Source of the DNA: JBFGJH01 sp041586155
GTDB taxonomy: Bacteria; Actinomycetota; Acidimicrobiia; Spongiisociales; JAENVV01
Direction: 5' to 3'
Assembly (NCBI GenBank): GCA_041586155.1
Contig: JBFHAT010000006.1
Span: forward strand, 33,048-97,047
Length of the DNA stretch: 64,000 bases
Position numbers and translations under genes: made by a program. The notes beneath the pieces were generated by a model. That model was not told the DNA's origin, searched no databases, and saw only the letters and a program-made list of their open reading frames with translations. Below are positions 24,252 to 33,108 of the stretch, one piece after another. The number at the start of each line of letters is the position of its first letter. Positions within the stretch are counted from its first letter, which is position 1.

Positions 24252-25363
24252 CCGTCTGGAACGGCCCGATCACGTGCCCGGCTGGTTGCGGCCACCAGCT
24301 GCTGGAGTTCGACGCTCACCTCCCGGTCGAGCTCCTTCGACAGGGTCTGCGCCAAGCGTGCGACGCTCGGCACCTGATCGCTGCTGGCGACGACGACGTC
24401 GACGTTGGTGACTCCATCAAGCACCTCGACGTCGACGTTGATGACCTCCACCGGCACGTTGGATTCGGACGACCACTGCTCCACTACCGAGCCGACGTCG
24501 GTGCCCTCTGGTGGCGGCGACAGCAGTCCGGGACCGTCCCACCGCAGGGGCACGACCATCAGCAACGCTGCCAAGGCCACCCAGCGAATCCCTCTCAAGA
24601 TCTGTAAGCCACCGGTCGCCAGCGTCATACCCGGGACGAACCCTCCAAACAGGAACGTGAGCGCGCCGCTGAACACCACACCGACGACGTTGGCCACGAC
24701 GAGGAGGAGCGCCCCGAAGGCCATGTCGAAGCGGCCCGCCTCCAGCGAGATCCCCACCGTGGCCAGCGGCGGCACGAGCGCCACCGCGATGGCGGCTCCG
24801 GCCATTGCCTCGGCCGCCTCCCTCCTCACCACGGTGTAAGCCCCCACCGACCCGGCAGCCATCGCCACCGCCAGGTCGAGAGGGTTGGGCCGGGTCCTGG
24901 CCAAGAGCTCGCTGGGCGGGCCGCCACCCTCCCCCGGTAAGAACATCGACAGCCCTGCAGCGAGCAGGATCGCCCCGGCGGCAGCCACACCGACGATGAT
25001 CGCTTGCTCGGCTGCTCTCCTGGGCCATCCCATCACCAGCGACGCAGCAGTTCCCAGCACGGGGCCCATGAGCGGCGCTACGACCATGGCCCCGATGATG
25101 ACCGCCGCTGAATCGGCCGTGAGTCCGAGGGTGGCCAAACACACCGAGAGGGCCATGAGCGTGGCGAAACGCCAGATGAACGAACGGCGACGCTCCCCTT
25201 CGTGGAACATCGCCTGGATGAAACGTCGCCGATCCACCCCCGTGACCGGGGAACGAAGCTCCAGAATCAAGCCAACCCATCGCACGAGGTTGGTGATGGG
25301 CGACCGGACGCTAGCTCTCCGTCGGATAAAGAACCTGGGGTAGCTTGCACAAAACGGTCCCAC
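24248..25363 (-). CDS. DUF389 membrane protein
   Basis: A 371-residue protein of the DUF389 family (TIGR00271 type). It has a cluster of about six membrane segments between residues 65 and 275 (LMALSVCLATLGLTADSAAV; IIGAMVVAPLMGPVLGTA is the family signature) and a soluble C-terminal tail. Function is not established. The start is uncertain: GTG at 25363 is used here, five bases after TAGCGT, but a start nearer residue 50 is possible. Its stop overlaps the convergent gene (TTAG). Confidence 0.85.
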   Translation of the reverse strand: MGPFCASYPRFFIRRRASVRSPITNLVRWVGLILELRSPVTGVDRRRFIQAMFHEGERRRSFIWRFATLMALSVCLATLGLTADSAAVIIGAMVVAPLMGPVLGTAASLVMGWPRRAAEQAIIVGVAAAGAILLAAGLSMFLPGEGGGPPSELLARTRPNPLDLAVAMAAGSVGAYTVVRREAAEAMAGAAIAVALVPPLATVGISLEAGRFDMAFGALLLVVANVVGVVFSGALTFLFGGFVPGMTLATGGLQILRGIRWVALAALLMVVPLRWDGPGLLSPPPEGTDVGSVVEQWSSESNVPVEVINVDVEVLDGVTNVDVVVASSDQVPSVARLAQTLSKELDREVSVELQQLVAATSRARDRAVPDG

Positions 25364-25418
25364 GTCGGACGCTAACGGCAGGTAAAGGCCAGGTTATCGT
25401 TCCGCTGGGGTGCGGCGG

Positions 25419-26228
25419 TCAGCTGGCGGCGCGGTACGTGCCGAGGTGGTGCACCGCTTGCATCGTCACCGGAAGAGGCTCGAAAATCGCCTGGAACCCT
25501 TCTTTGCCCGGTCGATGGACCAAGTCGATGAAGAATCGATACTTCCAGGCTTCGTCGGCCGGCCGAGATTCGATGCGGGTGAGATTGGCTCCTCGCAGCC
25601 CGAGCTCGGTGAGAGCCAGCGCCAGCGACCCCGGCGTGTGAGCGGCCTCGAACGCAACCGTCGACTTGTTGGCGTCGTCGTCGAACGGAGAGTCACCCGG
25701 AGCAAGGACGACGAACCTCGTGGAGTTGTGATCTCGATCCACGACACCGGCCTCCAGCACGTCCAGGCCGTAGGCGGCGGCCGCCGTGATCGGCGCCAAC
25801 GCGGCCTCGCTGGGCTTCCCCCTCTCGGCCACGAGGCGGACTGCGCCGGCGGTGTCGTGCTCGGGCCACAGGTCCCAACCTCGCGCCACGAGGGCGGCTT
25901 CGGCCTGCCTCAGCGCCTCGGGGTGGGACCGAATCACGCGAATCTCGTCGATCCGAGCACCGGGTAGCCCGAGGATTGCGTACCGGATCTCGACCATGTG
26001 CTCGGCCACGATGGTGACGCCGCCGCCGACGAGTCGGTCGAGCACCGGCAAGATGCTGCCGGTAGTGGAGTTCTCGATCGGGAGCACGAGCCGATTCACC
26101 TGGCCTCGCTCGAGTGCTGCAAACGCCAGAGGGAAGTTCAGGAACCCGACTGCAGGACGCTGCGGATAGAGCTCGGTGACCGCCCTGTGGCTGTTCGAAT
26201 GGGGCTCGCCTTGATAACCGATCGGCAT
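25419..26228 (-). CDS. pheA: Prephenate dehydratase
   Basis: Converts prephenate to phenylpyruvate for phenylalanine synthesis. The 269-residue monofunctional form starts GYQGEPHSNSHRAV and has the two lobes LPIENSTTGSI and HNSTRFVVL (the Thr-Arg-Phe active-site motif). It ends in an ACT domain with LTRIESRP, the phenylalanine-binding motif that gives feedback inhibition. It stands apart from the aro-tyr unit at 4.4-6.7 kb. ATG at 26228 follows TAGCCT by nine bases. Confidence 0.94.
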   Translation of the reverse strand: MPIGYQGEPHSNSHRAVTELYPQRPAVGFLNFPLAFAALERGQVNRLVLPIENSTTGSILPVLDRLVGGGVTIVAEHMVEIRYAILGLPGARIDEIRVIRSHPEALRQAEAALVARGWDLWPEHDTAGAVRLVAERGKPSEAALAPITAAAAYGLDVLEAGVVDRDHNSTRFVVLAPGDSPFDDDANKSTVAFEAAHTPGSLALALTELGLRGANLTRIESRPADEAWKYRFFIDLVHRPGKEGFQAIFEPLPVTMQAVHHLGTYRAAS

Positions 26229-26237
26229 GATTCGCCC

Positions 26238-26243
26238 AGGCTA
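26238..26243 (-). promoter_or_regulatory. -10 hexamer, leaderless start of pheA
   Basis: TAGCCT on the minus strand ends nine bases before the pheA ATG. It overlaps the intergenic end of the M15 gene. Confidence 0.45.
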
Positions 26244-26250
26244 ACCAGGC

Positions 26251-27177
26251 TCAGGAGCCGCCTTGGGAGAAATGCATCCAGTCTTTCAAGCTGTTCCAGT
26301 CTCCACCCCACGCCCAGCCGATCGCTGCGAACGCATCGACGACCTCGCCCGTGACCATGCCGGGTCGGACCTCATCTCGATTCACGTACGCCGAGGCGAG
26401 CTCTGGGAGCACGAGATCGTCCTTGATGTAGGGGTTGTGGAACGGGTTGATGTCGATGGCCAACCCGAACGCGTGCTCCGACCAGCGGGTGGTGTTCACG
26501 GCCGGCCGGCAAACGAAGGAGGTGGTGACGTTCCCGTCTCCCGTCGGAGGCAGATCCAGCTCGGAAGCAGCGATGACCCGCATCTCTTCGATGGGGAATC
26601 GCAAATCGTAGAGGCGTTCGAACAGCGCCACCACATCGGTGGAAACGTCGACGTGCACGATGATCTCGCCGGTGTGGGCGCGACCGTCGAAGCCATGGTG
26701 CGAAACCCTCACATACCGGAGCTCCTCGAGTGTCACCGGGCACTCTTCCGACCATGAAGAACGGTCGACGACTTCAGCCGGGACCAGATCAATCGACGAT
26801 TGGTAGGTTGGGCCGAGCGGTGGAGGGAGGCGGTCGATGGTGACGAAACGCCGGTCGACGAGTTCGCGTGGAGTGGGCAACACGACACCGAAACCGTCTG
26901 GCCGACGGTCGAGGATACGGGTGCCCAGCCAATCCGGGGGAGGGACGGCACCCAGATCGGCAACTCGTCCCTCTTGCTCGCCGTCGGTCTCGATCGACCC
27001 GCTTTCTTGGGCCGACCCGCCCACCGGAGGGGAATCGACCTCGATCGACGTGGTGGTCGCCTCGGTCGGCGAGGGCGACGGTGATGGGACGCTCGTGGGG
27101 ACGGGATCAGGGTTGAACGTCGCGCTCGAGCACGCCAGCGTCAGGCACATCAGCACCGAGACGAGTCGTGCCGTCAT
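26251..27177 (-). CDS. Lipoprotein M15-family peptidase (VanY-like)
   Basis: Probable D-Ala-D-Ala type carboxypeptidase or L-Ala-D-Glu peptidase acting on cell-wall peptides. With ATG at 27177 it is 308 residues and opens with a lipoprotein signal whose lipobox LTLAC puts the lipidated Cys at 16. A Pro/Ser/Thr linker (25-60) follows. The M15 zinc ligands are His235 and Asp242 (SEHAFGLAIDINPF) and His302 (DWMHF). It is divergent from the amylase gene, each with its own leaderless-type promoter. A second M15 protein is encoded at 48.9-51.0 kb. Confidence 0.9.
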   Translation of the reverse strand: MTARLVSVLMCLTLACSSATFNPDPVPTSVPSPSPSPTEATTTSIEVDSPPVGGSAQESGSIETDGEQEGRVADLGAVPPPDWLGTRILDRRPDGFGVVLPTPRELVDRRFVTIDRLPPPLGPTYQSSIDLVPAEVVDRSSWSEECPVTLEELRYVRVSHHGFDGRAHTGEIIVHVDVSTDVVALFERLYDLRFPIEEMRVIAASELDLPPTGDGNVTTSFVCRPAVNTTRWSEHAFGLAIDINPFHNPYIKDDLVLPELASAYVNRDEVRPGMVTGEVVDAFAAIGWAWGGDWNSLKDWMHFSQGGS

Positions 27178-27185
27178 TGCGTGGA

Positions 27186-27191
27186 ACCTTA
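27186..27191 (-). promoter_or_regulatory. -10 hexamer, leaderless start of M15 lipoprotein
   Basis: TAAGGT on the minus strand (extended as TGTAAGGT) ends eight bases before the ATG at 27177. Confidence 0.5.
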
Positions 27192-27214
27192 CAGATGGTC
27201 GTGAGCTGGACCGA

Positions 27215-27220
27215 TACAAT
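27215..27220 (+). promoter_or_regulatory. -10 hexamer, leaderless start of amylase gene
   Basis: TACAAT, five of six consensus bases, ends ten bases before the ATG at 27231. Confidence 0.5.
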
Positions 27221-27230
27221 CCCCGAGCGC

Positions 27231-28688
27231 ATGACACCCTTTGACCAACCGCCCGACTGGGTGACCGACGCCGTGTTCTACCAGATATTCCCGGATCGGT
27301 TTGCCCAATCCGGCCGCTGGCCCAAACCACGCGACCTCGAGCCGTGGGCGGAGCCGCCCACGACCCATGGCTACAAGGGAGGCGACCTGGGCGGTGTCAT
27401 CGACCGGCTCGACTATCTCCAAGAGCTGGGCATCACGGCACTGTATTTCAATCCGATCTTCGCCAGCGCATCCAACCACCGCTACCACGCCTGGGACTTC
27501 TATCGGATCGATCCACTCCTCGGCGACCGGGACTTGTTCGATGAGATGGTGTCCGCCTGTCACGATCGAGGGATACGCGTCGTCATCGACGGCGTCTTCA
27601 ACCACTGCGGGCGGGGCCTCTATCAGTTCCACGACCTCCTCGAATCGGGCCAGTCATCGCCGTGGAGGGATTGGTTCACGATCCACAGCTGGCCGGTCGA
27701 CGCCTACGGCCCCGACGCACCCAACTACGACGCATGGTGGGGCCTACCCGCCCTCCCCAAGTTCAACACCGACAACCCGGAGGTCCGTGAGTTCCTCATG
27801 AGGGTGGGCGAGTACTGGGCACGACGGGGCATCGACGGGTGGCGACTCGACGTCCCGCTGGAAATCCGAACCGAAGGCTTCTGGGAAGAGTTCCGGCGCC
27901 GGGTACGTGCCGTCAACCCCGACCTCTACATTCTCGCCGAGATCTGGGATGACGCCTCCGCGTGGATCAATCACGGTGACCGATTCGATGGCACCATGAA
28001 CTACCTCTTCGCCGGGCACACGCTGGCATTCACCGCCGGCCACCGGATCCCCGGCGACTTGGCCGACGGCCTGACCTACCCCTTGAAGCCGGCGCTCGAC
28101 GCCGGCCAGTACGCCACGACCATCGAACACCTCCTGGGGCTGTACCCCTGGTCTCGGACCTTGGTGAACTTCAACCTCCTCGATTCTCACGACGTCCCGC
28201 GCCTCCTGTCGTTGTGCGGCGGTGATCGGGCGGCCGTTGAACTGGCAGTGCTGTTGCAGATGACCTTTCCGGGGGCGCCGAGTGTCTACTACGGGTCCGA
28301 GATCGGCCTGGCAGGGGGCAAGGACCCCGCCAACCGCGCCGCGTTCCCGTGGGATCCCTCCGCTTGGGACGATCAGATTCTCGCCACCCATCGAGAACTG
28401 ATCGCGCTCCGGCATGCCGAACCGGCCCTCAGGCGCGGCGAGATGGTCATCCTTCCGACGGACCCGGGCTCGATGCTCTACTCCTTCCAACGAGTGTTGG
28501 GATCGGACCGGATCATCGTCGCGGTGAACGCCGGCGCCGACGCGGTGTCGGCCACGATCCAGCCGTCGCTGGGGCATTCGTTCCGGACGTTGTGGGGCGA
28601 CGGGGGCATCGCCGGAGACGAACGGGCCCTTCGGATCGCGCTGCCTCCGCGATCGGGGGCGATGTGGAAAGTCACCGACCTGGTGTAG
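27231..28688 (+). CDS. Glycoside hydrolase family 13 (alpha-amylase/neopullulanase-like)
   Basis: A 485-residue GH13 enzyme for alpha-1,4 or alpha-1,6 glucans. Conserved regions are DGVFNH (120-125), GWRLDVPLEI with nucleophile Asp207, ILAEIWDD with acid/base Glu237, and LLDSHD with Asp321. A C-terminal beta domain follows from about 400. There is no signal peptide, so it acts in the cytoplasm, fitting the cyclomaltodextrinase/neopullulanase group on limit dextrins. An extra in-frame start at 27168 is rejected because it would lie inside the divergent promoter. Confidence 0.92.
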   Translation: MTPFDQPPDWVTDAVFYQIFPDRFAQSGRWPKPRDLEPWAEPPTTHGYKGGDLGGVIDRLDYLQELGITALYFNPIFASASNHRYHAWDFYRIDPLLGDRDLFDEMVSACHDRGIRVVIDGVFNHCGRGLYQFHDLLESGQSSPWRDWFTIHSWPVDAYGPDAPNYDAWWGLPALPKFNTDNPEVREFLMRVGEYWARRGIDGWRLDVPLEIRTEGFWEEFRRRVRAVNPDLYILAEIWDDASAWINHGDRFDGTMNYLFAGHTLAFTAGHRIPGDLADGLTYPLKPALDAGQYATTIEHLLGLYPWSRTLVNFNLLDSHDVPRLLSLCGGDRAAVELAVLLQMTFPGAPSVYYGSEIGLAGGKDPANRAAFPWDPSAWDDQILATHRELIALRHAEPALRRGEMVILPTDPGSMLYSFQRVLGSDRIIVAVNAGADAVSATIQPSLGHSFRTLWGDGGIAGDERALRIALPPRSGAMWKVTDLV

Positions 28689-28709
28689 TCGGCCCAGATA
28701 TCGCTCCGA

Positions 28710-30620
28710 TCACCCCACGGTCACGGTCACGACTGCGGTCGCAGTCCCGCCCCGCCCGTCGCCGACCGTATATGTGAAGGTGTCCACGCCCGTGAACCCG
28801 GCGGGGGCGCGGTACGCACAAGAGGTCGTGCAGATCACTTCGCCACCCGCGGATGAGGTTGCTTCGAAACCGACGATGGTGCGAGGGTCGCCCTCCGGGT
28901 CCGAGTCGTTGGCGAGGACCGTCACCGAGACTGACCCACCCACACCCACCGTGGCAGTGTCTTCTCGGGCCAACGGTGGGTCGTTGACCGGTGCCACCAC
29001 GATCGTGACCGTCGCCGAGTCGACCAGCCCACCTTCGTTGGCGATTCGGTAGGTGAAGGTGTCAGTGCCGTTGAAATCCACGCTCGGCGTGTAGCTACAG
29101 GTCGTCGCGCCACAGGCAACGATTCCTCCGGACGCCGCCTCGGCGTCGGCGCCGACGATTGCGACCGTTCCTCCGCCGAGGTCGGAGTCGTTGGCGGTCA
29201 CGGCGATCGTGATCGGCGTGTCCTCGTCGGTGGCAGTCGCGTCGTCGATCGCTTCAGGGGGCAGCAGCACCACCAACGTCGTCGTGGTGGTCGTGGTCGA
29301 TGTCGTGCTGGTGGTTGCATCCGGTTGGCTGGTCGGGGGCGGGTCAGTCGTTGTCGGTGGAGCAGCGGTCGTGGAGGGAGCCGTCGTGGTGGGCGGAGTC
29401 GAGGTCGACGGGGAGGGAGCGGTCGTCGGCGGCGCCTGCAAAGGGTCGGCAGTGGGGTCCGGTGCCGTCGCCGCCGATGATCCGCCGACCGCATCGGGGC
29501 CGGGCTGAGTGGTCACGGCTGGAGGTGCGGCCACGGCCCTCGGAGCCTCGACCGCACCCACTCCAAACGCTGCGAACAGGGCGAGCAGCGCCGCCGCCAG
29601 GATCGCCAAGTCGCGGCCGATCCGCTCCAGTCCGCCGACAAAGGGGATTTGGGCAAACCATGAGGCAGGCCCGATGACCCAGCGCAGCTTGCCCAACGAG
29701 ACGTTGAGAAACGCTCGTACGACGTTTGGGTCGAAATGGGTTCCAGCACTGCGGGCCAGCTCTTCGCGAGCGATGCCGGCGGAGATGGGCTGCTTGTACG
29801 AGCGTGCGCTGGTGATGGCGTCGTAGGAGTCGGCCACGGCGACGATTCGGGCCGCATACGAGATCTCCCCGCCGGCGAGGCCCGTCGGATATCCCGTGCC
29901 GTCGTACTTCTCATGGTGCTCTTCCACCGCGGGGGCCCATTCGCCCAGCCACCCCGCCAGCGGTCCGAGTATCCGAGCGCCATGAAGCGGGTGCGATCGG
30001 AGTCGCTCCCACTCCTCGTCGGTTGGGCGCCCGGGCTTGTTGAGGATGTCTGAATGCACGTCGAGCTTGCCGATGTCGTGCAACAGCGCGGCCCATCGCA
30101 GCTTGTCACGCGACGTGTCGTCGAGCTGGAGCTCCTCTGCGATCAGATCGGTGAAGATTCGCACACGTTCGGCGTGGCCCCGGGTGAGACGGTCATGATC
30201 GTTGAGCGCCGCCGCCAGCGCGAGGACGTTTTCGGCCACGTCGGCCATCTCGGCGTCGCCGGCGCTGCGGGAGGCCTCGAGTCGCTCTTCGAGCCGTTTG
30301 GTGCTCCCTGCCAGCCGTAGGACCTTCATCCGGCTCGGGGCACGGTCGGGAAACAACATCGTCATCTGCATGAGGACCGCCAGCGGCAGCGCCCGTCGTG
30401 CCAGCCGGTCGACGAGGATCATGGCGGCGGTGGCCGACCCGATGACGGCGACCCACCAAAGGACGACACCGAGCGTTCCTTCCGGTCGGGGCAACAGCCG
30501 GCTGACGGTCACCGCGACGACGACGGCTGCGACGATCGGTGCGAGGAAGACGAGCGCGCGCACGGCGCGCGCCGCCCAGACGCGCCCTTCCCACCGAGCT
30601 TCGGCGTCGGTCGTGGTCAT
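28710..30620 (-). CDS. Membrane HD-GYP protein with extracytoplasmic Ig-like domains
   Basis: A 636-residue protein in a rare order. Two N-terminal membrane helices (about 22-42 and 50-70) are followed by a cytoplasmic HD-GYP domain (His-Asp in LLHDIGKLDVH at 181-182; GYP in YDGTGYPTGLAGG at 243-245) and a third helix (about 337-357). Then comes a Thr/Pro-rich linker (360-465) and two cadherin/Ig-like repeats, each with a VTxxDSDxxG-like segment. HD-GYP domains hydrolyse cyclic-di-GMP, so this could couple surface contact to c-di-GMP. GTG three bases upstream is an alternative start. Confidence 0.88.
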   Translation of the reverse strand: MTTTDAEARWEGRVWAARAVRALVFLAPIVAAVVVAVTVSRLLPRPEGTLGVVLWWVAVIGSATAAMILVDRLARRALPLAVLMQMTMLFPDRAPSRMKVLRLAGSTKRLEERLEASRSAGDAEMADVAENVLALAAALNDHDRLTRGHAERVRIFTDLIAEELQLDDTSRDKLRWAALLHDIGKLDVHSDILNKPGRPTDEEWERLRSHPLHGARILGPLAGWLGEWAPAVEEHHEKYDGTGYPTGLAGGEISYAARIVAVADSYDAITSARSYKQPISAGIAREELARSAGTHFDPNVVRAFLNVSLGKLRWVIGPASWFAQIPFVGGLERIGRDLAILAAALLALFAAFGVGAVEAPRAVAAPPAVTTQPGPDAVGGSSAATAPDPTADPLQAPPTTAPSPSTSTPPTTTAPSTTAAPPTTTDPPPTSQPDATTSTTSTTTTTTTLVVLLPPEAIDDATATDEDTPITIAVTANDSDLGGGTVAIVGADAEAASGGIVACGATTCSYTPSVDFNGTDTFTYRIANEGGLVDSATVTIVVAPVNDPPLAREDTATVGVGGSVSVTVLANDSDPEGDPRTIVGFEATSSAGGEVICTTSCAYRAPAGFTGVDTFTYTVGDGRGGTATAVVTVTVG

Positions 30621-30668
30621 CACCTCTCCCGGGAGTCCACCGGTTGGATCGGCCAGATCGGCCGTCCG

Positions 30669-32870
30669 CTAGAGCGATTCGTCGTCGGCGGACCGGACGG
30701 GACGCGGGATCACCGAGTCGACCATCATCGCCAGGTCGCGCACCCGCACGTCATCGCGTCCCAGCTCCTTGACACCATCGTCGATCATGACGTAGCAGTA
30801 CGGGCAGGAGACCGCGATCTCTTCGGCACCTGTGGCGAGCGCCTCCTCGGCACGTTCGATGTTGATCTTCTTGCCGGTGTGCTCTTCCATCCAGAACCGG
30901 GCGCCTCCAGCGCCGCAGCACAGCGCCTTGGTGCCGTGCCTGGGCATCTCCACCAAATCGACGTCGCCGGTGGCGGCGACGACTTCCCGCGGGTCGACGT
31001 ACACGTCGTTGTGGCGACCGAGATAGCAGGGGTCGTGGTAGGTGACCGTGCGCTTGGTCCCGGCCGACCTCCGAGCCGGTGACAGCTGATCGTTCCGGAT
31101 GAGCTCGGCGAGGAGTTGACTGTGGTGGACTACCTCGTAACTCCCGCCGAGCTGAGGGTACTCGTTACCGATGGTGTTGAAGCAATGTGGGCACTGGGTG
31201 ATGACCCGCTTGACGCCGAGCTCATCGAGCGTTTCGATGTTCTGGAGGGCGAGTTGCTGGTACAGGTACTCGTTGCCCGCCCGGCGCGCCGGATCTCCGG
31301 TGCATGTCTCGGCTTGGCCGAGGATCGCAAAGTCGACCCCCGCATCGTGGAGCAGCCGCACGGTGGCTTGAGTGACGGCGGTGTTGCGGTCATCGAACGA
31401 GCCGGCACATCCCACCCAGTAGAGATACTCGGCTGTTTCGACGTCTTGGCCGAGAACCGGTACCTGGAAGTCGAGACCCTTGGTCCAGTCCGCTCGATTC
31501 TGCTGGCTCATCCCCCACGGATTGCCCTGATTCTCCATGGCGACGAACGCCTTGCCCAGCTCTGCTGGGAAGTCGGCTTCCATGAGGCTCTTGTACCTGC
31601 GCATGTCGAGGATCTTGTCGAGGATCTCGATGTCAACGGGACAGATCTCGTCGCAGGCGCGGCACGTCGTGCAAGACCACAGTTCTGCCGAATCGACCCG
31701 CTCGAAGACCGAGTCGGACTCGACGACGATCCCTTCCGCCAGCGTCACTGGCGACGTGACCGGTACCGGAGCCGTGCTGGCTGCAACCTCCCCTACCTTG
31801 AGGACCATCTCGCGCGGATCGAGTGGCTTGCCCGTGATGTTCGCCGGGCACACCGACGTGCACCGGCCGCAGATGGTGCACGCGTCCGTGTCGAAGAGCT
31901 GTTTCCACGAGAAGTCGGCGATGACGGCTGCGCCGATGGAGTCGATGTCCGCCTCCATAAGGTTGGGGACGTGTTTCATCGCCCCCTTGGGTCGCTCCTT
32001 GGGAGCGAGGAACATGTTGGCGGGCGAGGTGACCATGTGACGCAGCTTGGTGGTCGGGAGGACCACCAGAAACGCCATGAAGAGCGCAGCGTGGCTGATC
32101 CAGAACACCTGATGGAGGCCGGCCGCGACCGCCTCCGGGATCATGAAGCTGAGTGGATACCCGACGAAGCTGGCCTGCTCGAAGTCGGGCTGGCCGGCCA
32201 GCGCGATCCGTGCCGCTTCGGTCAAGAGCCCGGTGACACCGATGAGGACGAGGACGACCAGGATCAGCCCGTCCTCTGGTTTGGTCTTCGATCGCAGCCG
32301 CCAGGGCCGTTGCAGATAACGGCGGGCGAACGCCCACGCCAGCCCGCCCAAGAAGACGAGTGATGCCAGGTCGAGAATGGCCGAGTAGGCCTGATAGACC
32401 GTGCCCTCGAGGAATTTGAAGCGCAGCGGCAACACGTGGTCGATCTCCAGGGTGACCGTACCGAGGAACAAGACAATGAATCCGTAGTACACCATCGAGT
32501 GCATGAGCCCTGCCTGCCGGTCGCGCATGAGCGTCTTCATGCGCAGCCCTCTGTCGAGCTCCTTGATGCGACGCCCCCACTGGCCGGTGCGCACTTCAGG
32601 CCCGCCCCGCTGCCAGTTCTGCGCTCGCAGGGCGAACAGGTAGAACATCAGCGCCAGGAAGCCGGATACGCCGACGTAGAACAGCGCCACGACCGGTCCC
32701 GGTATGTTGCCGAACACCTCGCGGCCTACTTCGAAATGGGGCTCTTCAGGCAGGCTGCCGACGAACCAGAGACCGAGCGTGCCGACGAATGCGAGCACCC
32801 CGGTGATGAGCAGGACGGTCGAGGCCCGCACCGTTGGGCGGCCGGGCGGTTGGTCGTCGGGTGCGCTCAT
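30669..32870 (-). CDS. etfD: EtfD-like membrane iron-sulfur reductase (ETF:quinone oxidoreductase)
   Basis: A 733-residue protein with an N-terminal NarI-like haem b membrane domain (six helices between 18 and 270). Two 4Fe-4S motifs follow (Cys331/334/337/341 and Cys400/403/406/410), then two CCG domains (DPCYLGRHNDVY, LCCGAGGARFWMEE). This is the layout of mycobacterial EtfD (Rv0338c), which takes electrons from the electron-transfer flavoprotein of beta-oxidation to menaquinone. ATG at 32870 is eight bases after TACACT; the longer frame to 33110 overlaps the divergent leader. No etfAB is in view. Confidence 0.88.
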   Translation of the reverse strand: MSAPDDQPPGRPTVRASTVLLITGVLAFVGTLGLWFVGSLPEEPHFEVGREVFGNIPGPVVALFYVGVSGFLALMFYLFALRAQNWQRGGPEVRTGQWGRRIKELDRGLRMKTLMRDRQAGLMHSMVYYGFIVLFLGTVTLEIDHVLPLRFKFLEGTVYQAYSAILDLASLVFLGGLAWAFARRYLQRPWRLRSKTKPEDGLILVVLVLIGVTGLLTEAARIALAGQPDFEQASFVGYPLSFMIPEAVAAGLHQVFWISHAALFMAFLVVLPTTKLRHMVTSPANMFLAPKERPKGAMKHVPNLMEADIDSIGAAVIADFSWKQLFDTDACTICGRCTSVCPANITGKPLDPREMVLKVGEVAASTAPVPVTSPVTLAEGIVVESDSVFERVDSAELWSCTTCRACDEICPVDIEILDKILDMRRYKSLMEADFPAELGKAFVAMENQGNPWGMSQQNRADWTKGLDFQVPVLGQDVETAEYLYWVGCAGSFDDRNTAVTQATVRLLHDAGVDFAILGQAETCTGDPARRAGNEYLYQQLALQNIETLDELGVKRVITQCPHCFNTIGNEYPQLGGSYEVVHHSQLLAELIRNDQLSPARRSAGTKRTVTYHDPCYLGRHNDVYVDPREVVAATGDVDLVEMPRHGTKALCCGAGGARFWMEEHTGKKINIERAEEALATGAEEIAVSCPYCYVMIDDGVKELGRDDVRVRDLAMMVDSVIPRPVRSADDESL

Positions 32871-32878
32871 GAGCCGGG

Positions 32879-32884
32879 AGTGTA
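32879..32884 (-). promoter_or_regulatory. -10 hexamer, leaderless start of etfD-like gene
   Basis: TACACT on the minus strand ends eight bases before the ATG at 32870. Confidence 0.5.
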
Positions 32885-32953
32885 ACGGCGAGGCGCCCGG
32901 GCCACCCGGACCGACGGACGGATATGCCAATCGCTGCTCGGGCATTTCGCTGA

Positions 32954-32971
32954 GCTCCCGATTCGGGGAGC
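32954..32971. other. Hairpin in the 238-base divergent spacer
   Basis: GCTCCC and GGGAGC form a 6-base stem around a 6-base loop. The rest of the spacer (32871-33108) holds only the etfD-like promoter and the leader of the LVIVD gene, with a candidate TAGGTT -10 near 33040. Confidence 0.3.
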
Positions 32972-33108
32972 CCGGATCCGACGCGCGCACGCGAAAAACT
33001 CTCGAGAAATCTCTACAACACCAGTCCGATTTGGCATAGGTTTCCGGCAGTTCGTGGAGGGTGCCATCTGACGACTCGGAGGGCGCCACGTCGTGCTGGA
33101 GGTGCGAC

